Positions 50,921-63,727 are shown, counted from the stretch's first letter. The stretch is DNA of 64,000 bases from Xestospongia muta (GCA_963693285.1 OY848917.1:15748192-15812191), one strand, 5' to 3'. Program-made: numbers and translations. Notes: generated by a model not told the origin, from the sequence alone.

Positions 50921-51307
50921 CTGTGGACTTTATTTGCACTTTGATTTTGTTTACTTTTTGACTTTATTCTGATTCAACAAATATTCTTGAAATTACACAT
51001 ATGGACATATGTCATAGTGAATCCTGTTCTATGTAATGATATAGGAAATATATTACAGACATATAAACTATAATAACAATGTACATGATGGACTTGATAG
51101 ATTTGTCATAGAAATAGAATTAGAAAGAGCAAATCTACTGTGTCAGAGAAAAAAGGCATGAATGTACTGACCTCTGGAGGTAATTGATCTCCATCTCCTT
51201 TTCCTCCTGTTCTGTTGATCATTTTATGCCAAGCTAACAGCTAACACAACAAATTAATAATTAGGACTGATGTGGTTAATGGATGGATAGATGAGTTGTG
51301 ATTATTA

Positions 51308-52455
51308 ACCTCGCTGTGCGTGGGCGCATAGCGAGGGTACTGTAGTCTGTTTGTGTGTGTGTGTGTGTGTGTGTCTGTTACCAGAGTTGTTTTTTTTGAA
51401 CTGCTATAACTTGGCAACCGAAGCATTAGCAGCTACCAACGTTTAGCAACGAATAGAAAAGCATGTGGACTTTACAACAGTAGTGTCAAGAACATCGTCA
51501 AGGAAAACAGAAGCTTAAAACTCGCAAAAGAATTTTCAGGCTGCAGAGGTCAAGTGCCGTTTCTCGAAAAGTAAAAAACTTAACGTGGAGATTTTTTAGT
51601 ATGTTGTAAACAATCTCAGAGGAATACGGATCAGTAAGACAGAAGGCCGTTGGTCGAAGTAATCGTTAGAAAAGTTCTGAAAAATGTTTTGTGGACTTGG
51701 AGCGAAGTAACGCATTCAGGAAACGTCTCCAAGCACTGAAAAGACTGCTACTAATAGATAATATATCGATTTATATTTGTACCACGGGACGTTTCCAAAG
51801 AAGGTTTCATCTTCAAGTTACAATAAATTTTGTATATGAAATATTGATAGATTTTTTCAGGCTGCAGAGGTCAAGTGCCGTTTCTCGAAAAGTAAAAAAC
51901 TTAACGTGGAGATTTTTTAGTATGTTGTAAACAATCTCAGAGGAATACGGATCAGCAAGACAGAAGGCCGTTGGTCGAAGTAATCGTTAGAAAAGTTCTG
52001 AAAAATGTTTTGTGGACTTGGAGTGAAGTAACGCATTCAGGAAACGTCTCCAAGCACTGAAAAGACTGCTACTAATAGATAATATATCGATTTATATTTG
52101 TACCACGGGACGTTTCCAAAGAAGGTTTCATCTTCAAGTTACACTAAATTTTGTATATGAAATATTGATAGATTTTAAAGGGTCATGTAAAGACTCAGAG
52201 AAACTTTTCATCACGAAAGTAGCACTTAATCTTGCTTGGGAATTGAATGATACTATCACTTATTCAGTTACTGCTTCACAAACATGGCAAAGCTAGAAAT
52301 CAAGCAACAATTAATGAGCATATACAGAATGACAAAGCTTGCCATTTTATAACCACACCTTCTGGAATGTTAATAAATTTTCTTGCAATAACAACATCAT
52401 AGCTGGGCCTAAGCTGGCATAGAATTTATAAATAACTTAGAAACTACAGCGAGGT
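51308..52455. mobile_element. Candidate non-autonomous DNA transposon with a 321-bp internal tandem duplication
   Basis: The left end AACCTCGCTGTGCG and right end CTACAGCGAGGTTC form short terminal inverted repeats (AACCTCGCTGT). The left end also forms its own hairpin (CCTCGCT ... AGCGAGG). Inside, 51537-51857 and 51858-52178 are near-identical direct copies (start CAGGCTGCAGAGGTC), differing at a few bases. A GT microsatellite lies at 51350-51377. No transposase. GC content is higher than in neighbours. Confidence 0.55.
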
Positions 52456-52660
52456 TCGGCACTTTAGTGCCTTTCATTATATAGGTTTCTCTAGATCTAA
52501 AACCACTCCATATGCCCATTTGTTTCTCTTATATTTTTCTGTCATTTTGTTTTCTATTGTTTTCTTTTGACCAGTTTATCTATGTGCTAATAATCAATTG
52601 ATTAATTCATTATGCAGACATGAAATGTGTAATTATCATCTAAGCCATTGACTAACATAT
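52456..52660. other. Spacer, nothing recognised
   Basis: Short unique AT-rich sequence between the TIR element and the minisatellite. Confidence 0.4.
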
Positions 52661-53035
52661 GAATGGATAGACAAATGAATGGATGGATCAATGAATGGAT
52701 AGAGAGATAGATAAATGGATAAATGAATGAAAAGACAGATGAATGGATGGATCAAAGAATGGATAGACAGATAGGTTGATGGATCAATAAATGAATAGAC
52801 AGACAGATAGATGAATCAATGAATGGATAGACAGATGAATGGATGGATTGATGAATGGATAGACAGATGAACGGATAGACAGACAGATAGATGGATCAAT
52901 GAATGTATAGACAGATGAATGGATGGATCAATGAACGGATAGATAGACGAATGGATGGATGAATGAATGGATAGACAGATGAATGGTTTATCAATGAATG
53001 GATAGATGGATCAATGAATGGATGAACAGATATAT
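52661..53035 (+). repeat. GATGAATG/GATAGACA minisatellite
   Basis: Irregular tandem units built from ATGAATGGAT, AGACAGAT and GGATCAATGA, about 375 bp. Typical replication-slippage repeat; no coding meaning. Confidence 0.9.
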
Positions 53036-56000
53036 AGAATCTCAGTAGAGGATGGTTAAACCATACAGGAAAAGCATGAATTAACAGGACACTTTAATAT
53101 ATGTATAATAGTGATGACATTGTAATCTACTGTATCAACACTGAAATGTCCATTCCTAAAATCAAATGAAATTATTAATGTTGTAGTGATTTGTGTATTA
53201 TTACCTTGTAATAGTGAAAACAAACAGTCATATTCTAGTAACACCCTCTAATTTGTTAAAGAAAAAAGTAAAGCACTTCTCTCTCCTTGAACTTTTGTAT
53301 TATTTATTATTTGGCACTTTTTATTGGGACCTTAGTCTAGTCTTACATCCTAAGTCCAGAAAGGAGGTTATTCTGTTATACCAAGTACACCAATTTATAT
53401 TACCTTTCTTCACAAGCTCTTGTGGGTCTTGTAAGAATAAGGATTATAATTATATTCATTTTTTCTCTTTTGCGGTATTGACTTTTTGTTGCAATATCAA
53501 TCCCCACCCCCTAAAAAGTAAATACTAACTATACACAATATAGTATGGACTTCTTGATGGGAAATAGCTATTTAAAAGTCATAAACCTGCTCTAATATCA
53601 TGCTATCAGTAGTAATTATTATTATAAAACAACAAACACTTATAGACAAAGACAGTTTGTCAATATTAACATTATTAGTTGTTTACTATAGGAAATAAAT
53701 ATCACATATTGCGTCAGCACTCTAGACCTTAACTTTGAATAAATCATGTTTAATAAAATATTGTTAGCCTGACCTGACCTTAATAGTCTCAGTATTTATT
53801 TACATGTGTTGTTACTCTGCTTTTATGCTTTGTTTATATATTTGATCTGTTACAGATAAAAATGGTTCTTGCAGACAAGATCAGTTTATGTAATGTTCTT
53901 GTTACTTACATCAATATTGTTGAGGAACAAGTGAACTTTACATAGTGTCTATTAAAACCATTACATACTGATATTAAAATAGATGCTAGGGAAATTGCTA
54001 GCTGTAAATGAATAGATGTAAGAATTAGAAAACTCTTGTGTATAGATTGAGTTCAGTATTCCTGCTATTTCCACAGGAAGTTGTTAAGAGTTGCAATTTT
54101 GTTGTCACATATTGAGTTGAAACTATAGTTGTGTTCTTATTACACATATCACTGTGGGGTGCTGTTTGTGTCAAAATTGAATACATTCACTGGTACAATT
54201 AACAAGTTATGATTTACTTTTTGATGCTCTTTATTTGTTAAATAAATTGTGATTTACTAAATAATGCTTGATTTATTAAATATGAGGGAATTTATAATCT
54301 ACAAGGTGTGTATACTGTTGAAAAAAGTCTTAAGCGAAGGGGTAATAGATGTATTTTGATTGGTTGTTGTAATGTATATATAGCTTGGTTTTGTTTTATT
54401 GATTTTTAGTATTGGTTGTCCAGACAAATATAAAGTCTGAAATGTCCTTTCACAATTAAGGTGTGTATACCTTGTAGAGAATGAGTTCCCTCTAGGAACT
54501 AGAAGATTGTATCATCAGTTAAGTGAGACACATAATATGAGAATATAGAAGAAGAGGTTGTGATAGGCTAGATCAGTAGAATGGCAAGATTCTGTATTAG
54601 GAGCTACAGAGACATAATAATAGTCAGTATAACTGACGTTTTATAATAGATATGAAACCAGCTTATGATGGCAGTAATAGGTAGTCTTAAAAAGCAACAA
54701 GCCTTTAAGGTAGTTCATGTATATGTAATAAATCACAACAGATAAATGACTTTAATTAAGTTATTGATAAACACCCACTTGCTATAGTTTGTAATAAATA
54801 CGTGGGTGTTGTAAACAACTACAACAGTTAGGAACCTTTTCATATCAACTGATAACTATCCTGAGTTAGATGTTGACAAAAGTATTTATTTGCATTGTTG
54901 TCAAGAGGCTAATTAGATGTAGCTAGTGATTTAATAGGGCGAGTTTTCCTTTGTCACTACATATAATCTGACCTTTATATATAGTTATCTTTGCAATGAT
55001 ATCCACTGTTTATAGTACTAGTACTGTTAGTGTACCTCTTAAACTCATAAGCATAAAGTATTAATGTTACTGAATCTTCAAACACTTTTTGTTTTAGAAT
55101 AATAAGTGTTGTTCAAAGTGTAAATTTATTTTTTGAGCAGATGCACAATAACTGATGTTATATAATAGACATGAAATCTTTTACAATATGGAGGTCATCA
55201 ATATATCATGTTATCATGGTTGTTGTCAAAGCAAGTTAATTGTTTGGGGTAATCAGGAAACTACATCAAATAGATAATTGATAGGAAATAAGAAGAGATT
55301 TATATATGCTAGATAAATCTGGATTATGAAGCTCTAACTAAATCAAACTGTAGTAAATTATGACTTGAGCATAAGTCATTTTACTTCTAAGATATACATA
55401 CTACAGATCAAAGCTAAGCTATATAAGCATTATTATAGTAAGGTTACTACTTAAATAAGAACTTATATGAATAAGGAAATAGAACCTTCACTAAATTTGA
55501 AGTAGCTACATAACTTATGTACTACCATTAATTATTACATCAAAAGGTCCTGTGGTGTCTGTGGACTTAAGACCAACATCACAAAATGAATCAACAATAA
55601 ACTAAATGGAACAAATGATATTAAATCTAGTCTTTAGCTTAAGTTTAGTAGTATCTACATCATACACAACTATATCTTTAAACTTATTATCAGCCAGACA
55701 TTCAACATTAACAGCACTATAATTGTATCCTGTGTAAACTCTCAATTAAATACTGTAGAATCAAAAAACAAATCTTAGGATTATGTTCATTAGTAAATTA
55801 AGGGGAGGGGTTTGCAGTTCTGAGATGTCTATAATTAGGTGAAACTTTAATTATGCAATAATAATTAATTATTCATTGTTAGTTGTATTTGTTTATTTTC
55901 CTTTGCATTTTCTACATTATGTTTTAATTGTATATACACATAATAGTTAATACTGGTATCAATATGGTAATTCAGGTCTTACGAATCTGACAATATAGTA

Positions 56001-56221
56001 ATGAGGTATAGGAATCTGTCTATATATTATTGGGCATGAGACCAATATAAATCTTACGAGCTTCCTGTTGGAACATTAGATTAACCTTGGCAGGATTAAA
56101 TAAATACTTCTGCACTAAGCTGCCATAAGAATTCTTCAGAATCAGTGGGTGTGGCTTCTGAAGAAAAATACTAAAAAAACCTGAAAAATGAAGATAAAAA
56201 AAATCATCCAGAGTTAATATT
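53036..56221. other. Gene-poor spacer
   Basis: No gene recognised. A 111-codon frame at 53193-53528 has no recognisable domain and is probably chance. Near 54299-54477 the 9-bp pair CTACAAGGT ... ACCTTGTAG brackets 179 bp and could be a MITE, but this is weak. Confidence 0.45.
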
Positions 56222-57470
56222 GTGAAATCAAATTTTACACTGGATTTAGGAAGTGGTATGACTATGTTATATTATTATGATTGTGAAGTTGAAATTGAGA
56301 TAATCATTGAAAATAGTGAGTTTTCACATAATACCAGTTGGTATGGAGGAGTGTTTATTTCTTTGCCTAATAGTAGTTATAGTATCAAATTTAGTAATTG
56401 CACTATATATGACAATACTGCTCAGTATAGAGAAGGAATGTACATTATTTTGAATAATGGAAGTGGTAGCACTGAATATAGCAGCTGCACTATGTACAAC
56501 AATACTGCATACTATGGATCAGGACTGTTCATTATTACTTTAAAATCTACTTCACCAAGTAGCATTCACTTTACAAATGTTTTCTTTCATTTCAATATAC
56601 TACCAAACAAGCTTAATATATATCAATCTGCTGTGTTATTAATGAATATTGAAAATGTCATTTTGACCAAATTAAGATTAATAATAATAACATAACTGGT
56701 TTACTGGGTATTAATAGCCCAATAATGTTTGATGGACACATTACATTTATAAACAATTCTGGCATTGATGGTGTAGGCATTAATTTATGTGGATTCTCAC
56801 AATTATTACTTAAACAGAACACAAGCATATCATTTCTTAATAATCATGCCAGTGATTCATGTGGAGGAATCTTTGTGTCATAAGTTATTGATAGTAGTGC
56901 AGTGACGATTTGTTCCTTTAATGATTTTTCTTATTTAATAATGATAGTAAGGCAATGTTGTATTTTGTCAATAATACAGCTGACGTATCTGGTGATGTTT
57001 GTATGGAGGTATAATCTATGATTGTGTAAACTTTGAATTTGATCAACAATTTTATCACCCTCAACAGGCAGGTCTATCAGTAGTGTCATCAGATCATATC
57101 AAAGTGTGTTTTCATTAATCAAACAGACAAAAATGCTCTTACATACATCAATATAACTGTAATACCTAAAATGCAATCTGATTGACACTCACACACAATC
57201 TTATTTAACTTATTAATTTATGAGCTGACGTACAGTGTATTACAGCAATGTAGCTGGAAATATACTAATAATTTGCAATTCTACAATTACAGAAAGTACA
57301 AAAAGAAGATTGCATAAAAACAATCCAAATGACACCATATTGATGTTATGTACTCAACTCCACAGTTATGTGGGTGGTAAGGATGGTAAGCAGACAATAT
57401 CTTCAGTTCAGTTAGTTGTGCTAACATTATTTCATTGCCTCTTATGTAGTGAATACAATGTGTAATTTCA
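56222..57470 (+). pseudogene. Decayed right-handed beta-helix (polymorphic-membrane-protein-like) surface protein
   Basis: The uninterrupted part (56222-56695) shows repeated beta-helix rungs: ENSEFSHNTSWYGGVF, KFSNCTIYDNTAQY, YSSCTMYNNTAYYGSGLF. After a frameshift near 56690 the pattern continues (PIMFDGHITFINNSG, SISFLNNHASDSCGGIF), then a TAA at 56881-56883 and further stops and shifts to about 57470. The N/S/T-rich sequons, FxxN turns and GG/SG steps are characteristic of large extracellular beta-helix proteins that are multicopy in sponges and other basal animals. Signal peptide and C-terminus are missing. Substrate or role unknown. Confidence 0.6.
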
Positions 57471-57985
57471 ATCATTTTTCAGTATATAACAAACATAATT
57501 ATGTCAACAAATGTTGTATTAACATGTTTGATAATGTGTTTAGTAACATTGTTGAAGCAATGTGTAATTATGATATGATAAAGTGGTTTTAACAAACTGT
57601 GTACACTTAATAAATTTCTGTTAGAAACATATAATTATCATGTGCATATTAAATTATTAGTTTCATTTACTCAATGTTTTCCACTTACAAAAGAGAAGTT
57701 ACCTTAATCAAATGAAGTTTGTATTATACTTAGTCTATTAATTTGTATTAACTTTAATCTTGTAAATCACTTAATAGCTTCAACATGTTTTAATACATTA
57801 ACCTAGATGTGCCCTTGTGCCAATACTTTAGTTCAAAGTTCACTTTAAAAAATTTAAAAATAATGAAGACCATAAGTCAACAATGAAACTGAAAGTAATT
57901 AAATAGTTAAAAATATTGCTATTTTATTAAAAATGGTGTTACTTACCTAAAAGTAAAGTGTTTTAGTTCAATAACATGCATAAAA
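57471..57985. other. Spacer, no gene seen
   Basis: AT-rich sequence between the beta-helix pseudogene and the transporter cluster. Confidence 0.4.
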
Positions 57986-59263
57986 ATGTTCATTTATTGT
58001 AGGGAAGTAAAGGGAAGAAGACTTAACATTTCAGCCTGTCTATTGGTAATTTATGCTATTGGAGTTGGCCTCAGTATCGAAATTAGTTACAACATTATTT
58101 TTGGAATGCTAACTAATCCTGAGAAAAAGCTGTGCTGGGCACCGGTTCCTGAAGTAAGTGGATTTTCATATGGTTTACCTTGAACCATCACTTCAAAATA
58201 TTATCTTATCATTTGTTTACCCTTTTCTTGGTTGGCTAGCTGACGCACAGATTGGTCGTGAGAGAACTGTTAAGTCGAGTCTTTGGTCTTGTTGGTTAGG
58301 CGCTCTCCTTGAAGTCATTAGTTACTGTATTCAATATGGGACATGTGGACTACCAGTTAATATAGCTTAATATGGAATATCTGGAGTGGCTTTCCTGCTA
58401 TTGATACTTGGAGCAGCAGAATGTTTTCCAATATACTTGCATATGGAATGGCCAGTTAGTTGATGCCTCTAGTACACAATTTAGAGCTTTCATACATTGC
58501 GTTGTTTTGGGGCTTTTTGTGGGCTATCTTCTTATTGATTATATAGCAATTATGGATAAAAGAATTTATAATTCAACTTTAACACAACTAACTGGGCTGG
58601 GAACGTTTATTGCAATAACTATTGTTGTGTGTATGAGTATACTTTTTCATAAAAAGTTTGAAAGGAATCTTGTTTTAAAAAGAAACCCTTACAAAATGGT
58701 CTATCAAGTTCCTAAGTATGCTGGAAAACCGAACATTTAGTAAAAAGAAGTGCATTTACACACTGGGAGAACAAAACACGAAGTCAAATTGACCTAGGTA
58801 AGCAGAAAAATGGTGGGCCTTTTACTGAGAAAGAAGTAGAGGATACAAAAACATTTTGGAGAATAGTTACTGTACTGTTGTCAATATTTGGTATATTTAT
58901 ACCATTTTATACAGACATCTTTAATGTTTTATCATATAATAACAAGTTAGATGGAGCTATTACTACTCTTAATGGATACGGATCATCTGCTCTATGGACA
59001 GGCTTCAGTAAAACTATCATAGTAATAGTACCTTTACTGGGATGTTTGGTCATTCCTCTTTTTTCCAAAATAGATTATTTTACTTTTATCTATTGAAATG
59101 GATGGGTTATTTAAAATTATTTTTTATCACACTTAGCTCAATGCTTTTCATAGATGCAACAAATAAGACAATTTCTTTTCTTTACTATATCATACCACTG
59201 TCAATGATTGGAATCATTGAAATGATCTCTTTCATCAGTACAATATCATTCATGGTGTATTAA
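57986..59263 (+). pseudogene. SLC15/PTR2-like transporter, dead copy A
   Basis: Pieces in order: REVKGRRLNISACLL to VPEVSGFSYG; a one-base frameshift at about 58170; LQNIILSFVYPFLGWLADAQIGRER to CGLPVNIA followed by TAA; shifted TM segments (LLIDYIAIMDKRIYN); KFERNLVLKRNPYKM ending at a TAG after GKPNI; then RSAFTHWEN, GGPFTEKEVEDTKTFW and GAITTLNGYGSSALW, with a stop after YFTFIY; last piece FLYYIIPLSMIG ending before the final TM helices. Domain order matches a full-length PTR2 protein, but at least four disabling changes are visible. Its right half is mirrored by copy B on minus. Confidence 0.8.
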
Positions 59264-59635
59264 CCCTCCTTCCTCTATCTTACCTCTACAAATATATAAC
59301 TGTCTATATTGCAGACACTTATATGTTCTGACATCAACTGATAAAAGCACACTAAGCAGATTCCAATCAGTCTATGAGTCCAAATACATTAGCGTGTACA
59401 TATGTAAATTTATGCAGTATACTGTAGGTTTGGCACTTCCAAAATTATTACCAGATATTGCAGTGTTTTGTGCTTAATTTAACTGATAAAGCAACAGAGT
59501 GTGTGTTTACAACTTCTGAATTTGCATGAATGCATAAGAAACACTCATTTAATAACTCTTAATAAAAATTGTCCTTGTTAGTATAAATCTATCTATCAAT
59601 ACACATGAATACATGTGTCAATAACTTATGGAGTT
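59264..59635. other. Spacer between the two inverted transporter copies
   Basis: Unique sequence at the centre of the tail-to-tail pair. No gene seen. Confidence 0.4.
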
Positions 59636-60781
59636 TTAATAATCTTGCTGTTGAAACAAAAGAACACCCCATCCATTTCAATGGATTCAGAAAAAACACT
59701 CTATTTTGGAAAAAGAGGAATGACCAAAAGTCTCAGTAAAGGTACTGTTATTATGATAGTTTTACTAAAGCCTGTCCATAGAGTAAATGATCCATATCCA
59801 TTAAGTGTAGTAATAGATCCATCTAACTTGTTAATATATGATATATGATTACTGTATAAAATGGTATAAATATACCAAATATTGACAACAGTACAGTAAC
59901 TATTCTCCAAAATGTTTTTGTATCCTCTACTTCTTCTTCAGTAAAAGGCCCACTATATTTCTGCTTACCTAAGTCAATTCGACTTGGTGTTTCGTTCTCC
60001 CAGTGTGTAAATGCACTTCTATTTATAAATGTTTGGTTTTCCAAGCTTACTTAAAAACTTTTTAAACAAGAATCCTTTCAAACTTCTTATGAAAAGCTAT
60101 ACTCATACACAAAACAATGGTTATTGCAATAAAAGCTCCCAGCCCAGTTATTTGTGTTAAAGTTGACTTATAAATTGTATTATCCATAATTGCTATATAA
60201 TCAATGAGAAGGTAGCCCACAAAAAGCCCACAAACAACCCAATGTATAAAAGCTCAACATTGTCCACTAGAGCCATCAACTAACTGGTCCATCCCATATG
60301 CAAGTATATTGGAAAAAAATCCTGCTGCTCCAAGTATCAATAGCAGCAAAGCCACGCTAGATATTCCATATTTAGCTATATTAACTGGTAGTCTACATGT
60401 CCCATATTGAAAACAATAACTGATGACTTGAAGGAACCCGCCTAACCAACAAGACCAAAGACTCGACTTAACAGTTCTCTCACAATCTATATGTGTGTAA
60501 GCTAGTCAACCAAGAAAAGGATAAATAAAAGATAAGAAAACGTTTTGAATAGTTGGGACAAGATAGCGGCCATATGAAAGTCCATCTACTTCAGGAAATG
60601 GCACCCAACAAGATGGCTCTTCAGGATTAGTCAGCATCCCAAAAATAATATTGTCACTAATTTCAATACTGAGGCCAACTCCAGTAGCATAACTAACTAA
60701 CAGACAGGCTGGAATGTTGAGTTTTCTTGCCTTTACTTCCCTACAATAGTTAGTAAATAACTTTATTGGTTTGGCAGACAT
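59636..60781 (-). pseudogene. SLC15/PTR2-like transporter, dead copy B (inverted)
   Basis: On minus from the ATG at 60781: MSAKPIKLFTNYCREVKARK, GVGLSIEISDNIIFGML, CWVPFPEVDGLSYGR, NVFLSFIYPFLG. Then in-frame stops and shifts (around 60500 and 60255) through SSLWSCWLGGFLQV, LLIDYIAIMDN and GLGAFIAITIV. Later it reads RSAFTHWENETPSRIDLG, TFWRIVTVLLS and TTLNGYGSFTLW, and is cut off near 59636 before the last TM helices. It is closely related to copy A. The start region is better preserved than in A, which helps define the family's true N-terminus. Confidence 0.8.
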
Positions 60782-61023
60782 TTTGACATTTAGTTCATAC
60801 TACAGCTATAGTGTATTATACTACATTTATATACTTTCATTCATTGTTACCATTGACTACCTATGAATGCACTGAAAAGTTGTAGTAGTGTAAACAATTA
60901 GTTTTGGTCTAAAGAAGCTTGTGTTATTTCTTGCTGTCTATCGTATTATGTTAAAGTGTTTTCAATACAGACAAATTATTTACAATTCAAATTTGATGTT
61001 GATCATGAAAATGACATAGTATA
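60782..61023. other. Spacer, no gene seen
   Basis: AT-rich sequence upstream of copy B. It may hold relics of its promoter; nothing specific seen. Confidence 0.35.
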
Positions 61024-61263
61024 TGACCTGATTTGCAATAAGGGACCACATCTGTCAAAACATTTGTGACATGATTTGTGAAAAGGGACCACTGTTAATA
61101 CACCTTTTGTACACATACAGTTACCATGAATCTATAGCAACTGCATATATAGCAACTGTATGTATACAAAACTGTTTATTTGAGGTTTTTAACAGTGGTG
61201 TCTTTTCACAAATGAGGTCATAAATGTTTTGCCAGAAGTGGTCCCTTATTGTAAATTAGGTCA
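61024..61263. mobile_element. Palindromic MITE, copy 1
   Basis: The left arm TGACCTGATTTGCAATAAGG ... GTGAAAAGGGACCACTGTTA is mirrored by the right arm TAACAGTGGTGTCTTTTCAC ... CTTATTGTAAATTAGGTCA. Arms are about 100 bp and the element is about 240 bp. A second copy lies at 63267-63511. No coding capacity. Confidence 0.75.
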
Positions 61264-61575
61264 CATATATTATGAAAAGAAATGTATGTTTGAAACACCT
61301 AACATAATAGTCTATTGATATATAAATGTATGTAAACATGTTTGTTTATGCTTTATTTGTAGCACTAATATAATACTTTATTCCCATATGAATGTACTCT
61401 TTTGTAGTTAACTCTATGGATGTTGTAGTGTTTGAACTACAACCCATTAGTATTTACTATGTCTGCACTTATTGTTATAGGTTAAAGCTTATCTATGAAT
61501 AGTAATCTGAAGCCAGTGAATTTCAATTGATATGGTCAACTTTATGTCATTGAGGCATTCCTACTATATTAAGTC
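61264..61575. other. Spacer, no gene seen
   Basis: AT-rich sequence immediately 5' of copy C. It may contain the old promoter of that copy. Confidence 0.35.
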
Positions 61576-62650
61576 ATGTTTGATCTGTACTATAAAGAAT
61601 TGAAATGGAGAAATCTTAATGCTCCTACTAGACTGTTGGTAGTATTTGCCATTGCTCCTGGTCTCACTAGAGAAATTAGTTTCAATATAATCTTTGCCGA
61701 CCCTGAAGAGAGCTCTTGTTAGGGTCCATTTCCTGGTGTCCCTCAACTCTCTATTAGTTGTCTCATGCTTACACTTCAGAATATTTTCTTGTCATTTGCA
61801 TATCCTATTCTTGGTTGGTTAGCAGATACAAAGATTGGTGGTGAGATAGCTATTAATTTAAGTCTATGGTCCTGTTGGTTTGGGACTCTTCTTCAAGTCA
61901 TCAGTTACTGTATTCAGTATGGCACATGTAGACTACCAGTTAATATAGCTAAATATGGAATATCAGGAGTGGTTTTACTGCTATTAATGTTTGAAGCTGC
62001 AAGTTTCATTCCAATATACTTGCCTACGGAATGGATCAATTAGTTAATGGGTCTAGTGCTCAACTTATAACCTTTGTAATTTGGTTAGTGTGGAGACATT
62101 TTGTAGGTTTTATTACATAGCTTTTGATGAAAAAAGTAATTATGACTCAAATATAATTATGATTACTGTAAGTGTGACAATGTTCTTAATTTCTTTTGTT
62201 ATATTTATAAGCATGTTTTTTTAAATGTAAATTTAAGAATGATGGAATTGAAGATATGGCTACAATTAACATGTCATTTCTTTATTACATCATACCATTT
62301 TCTTTGATTGGGTTTATAGACATTTTAAATTTCATAGGTAGCTTTGAGTTCATATGTAGTCAGACACCAGCTAATATGAATGGTATGTTAACAGGAGTAT
62401 ACTGGTTCATACCTGCTTCATACATCAATGTTGGTACCATTATGACAACTATCTTTTTCATAATACCAAACTTGGATGGACCTGGTTGCTTGACTTGTAT
62501 GTTTTGGTCATTGCTTGCACAATTTGTTGTTATCTTTATTTGGGGTTGACATACATTTTCACAACTTACTGGTATAAACAAAAACAATGAGGAGAGAATT
62601 ACAGCCTTTACAAAGTTGTGGAGGAACATTGTGAACAGATGTTAGTTAAT
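61576..62650 (+). pseudogene. SLC15/PTR2-like transporter, dead copy C with internal deletion
   Basis: Opens at ATG 61576 (MFDLYYKELKWRNLNAPTR) and reads through ISFNIIFADPEESSC to TAG at 61720-61722, where the paralogues have tryptophan (CW-P-P). The same frame continues through LQNIFLSFAYPILGWLAD, SLWSCWFGTLLQV and GTCRLPVNIAKYGI to a TAG at 62041. A shifted piece (MDQLVNGSSAQLITF) follows. The central linker and TM7-9 are missing. The last part resumes at 62256 (FLYYIIPFSLIGFIDIL, EFICSQTPANMNGMLTG, LDGPGCLTCMFW) and ends near LVNLHMDKKR. Point stop, frameshift and deletion together make it dead. Confidence 0.8.
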
Positions 62651-63266
62651 CTACACATGGATAAAAAAAGATGATAATGTTTTGTCTAGTTGTTTATTGA
62701 GGAACTATAACTATCGATCACAAAATGCTTTACCTTTTAAAGCAACAAACATATAAATAATTGAAAAAGTATATATTTCCAATGGCAATTACTAAACTTT
62801 CTGTATATACAGACATAAACTTACGTTGTGTTGTTTAAACATTATATAAAGACAAAGTCATATGATCATTGTATATCCAACTATGAACACTTAATTATCT
62901 ACCTCTGTTTATTCATTATTACCGCTTGCTATAACCATGCTAACTATAGTAAGTAACTATGAAAACAGTACCTAGCAAAAACATGATTTAACTCATTAAT
63001 AAAGTTTCACAATGTCATCCCAAAGTAACTAATAACGGAAACTTTAACCAATGTTGAACAGTCAATTGTATTCAATTATTCAAATATAATATATGTATGT
63101 ATAAAATTATTTTATGTCTTTTAACCTTTGCACTTAATATTCTCCTAACCCTCCTAAAGTAAACTACAATGTCATGTAATTCTCATATAGCTATTTACCT
63201 TTAATATGTATGTTTTAAATTGTACTATTTGCCCATAGGTTATCTGTTAATATAAATACATATATA
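62651..63266. other. Spacer, no gene seen
   Basis: AT-rich sequence between copy C and the second MITE copy. Confidence 0.4.
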
Positions 63267-63511
63267 TGACCTGATTTACAATAGGGACCACTTGTGTCAA
63301 AACATTTGTCACATGATTTGTGAAAAGGAACCACTGTTAAAACGCTTCAAAAAAAGTTTTATATACATGCAGTTACCATGAATAGTTGTATATATATATA
63401 TATATATGCAGGAACTGCATGTATACAAACCCCTTTTTTTTGAGATATTTAACAGTAGTCCCTTTTCAAAAATATTTTGTCAGAAGTGATGCCTTATTGC
63501 AAATATGGTCA
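63267..63511. mobile_element. Palindromic MITE, copy 2, followed by a CA microsatellite
   Basis: Same element as at 61024-61263: TGACCTGATTTACAATAGGG ... GTGAAAAGGAACCACTGTTA and a mirrored right arm ending CTTATTGCAAATATGGTCA. The centre holds a TATATA run. A (CA)n tract at 63514-63531 follows directly. Confidence 0.75.
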
Positions 63512-63727
63512 CATACACACACACACACACATATATATATAGTAAAGTACAGTTATGAAAGAAATGTATGTACATATAGTGAAAGTATATTGATGAAGGG
63601 ATTGATATAACTGTCAATAACAACTTTCAACTCTCTATACAAATGTTAGTCTTACTTCCCTAACTTGAATGAGTGTTTTTAGTTCAAATATGTCATAACT
63701 TTTCAAATATCCAGTAGTGTCTGTATT
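63512..63727. other. Upstream region of the right-edge transporter gene
   Basis: CA/TA microsatellite then unique sequence leading to the ATG at 63728. No promoter element can be named. Confidence 0.35.

Noticed and set aside
53193..53528. 111-codon plus-strand frame
   Set aside because: No recognisable motif, no splice or neighbour context; likely chance in AT-rich sequence.
54299..54477. MITE bounded by CTACAAGGT / ACCTTGTAG
   Set aside because: Only 9 bp of inverted match, no second copy in the window and no clear target duplication.
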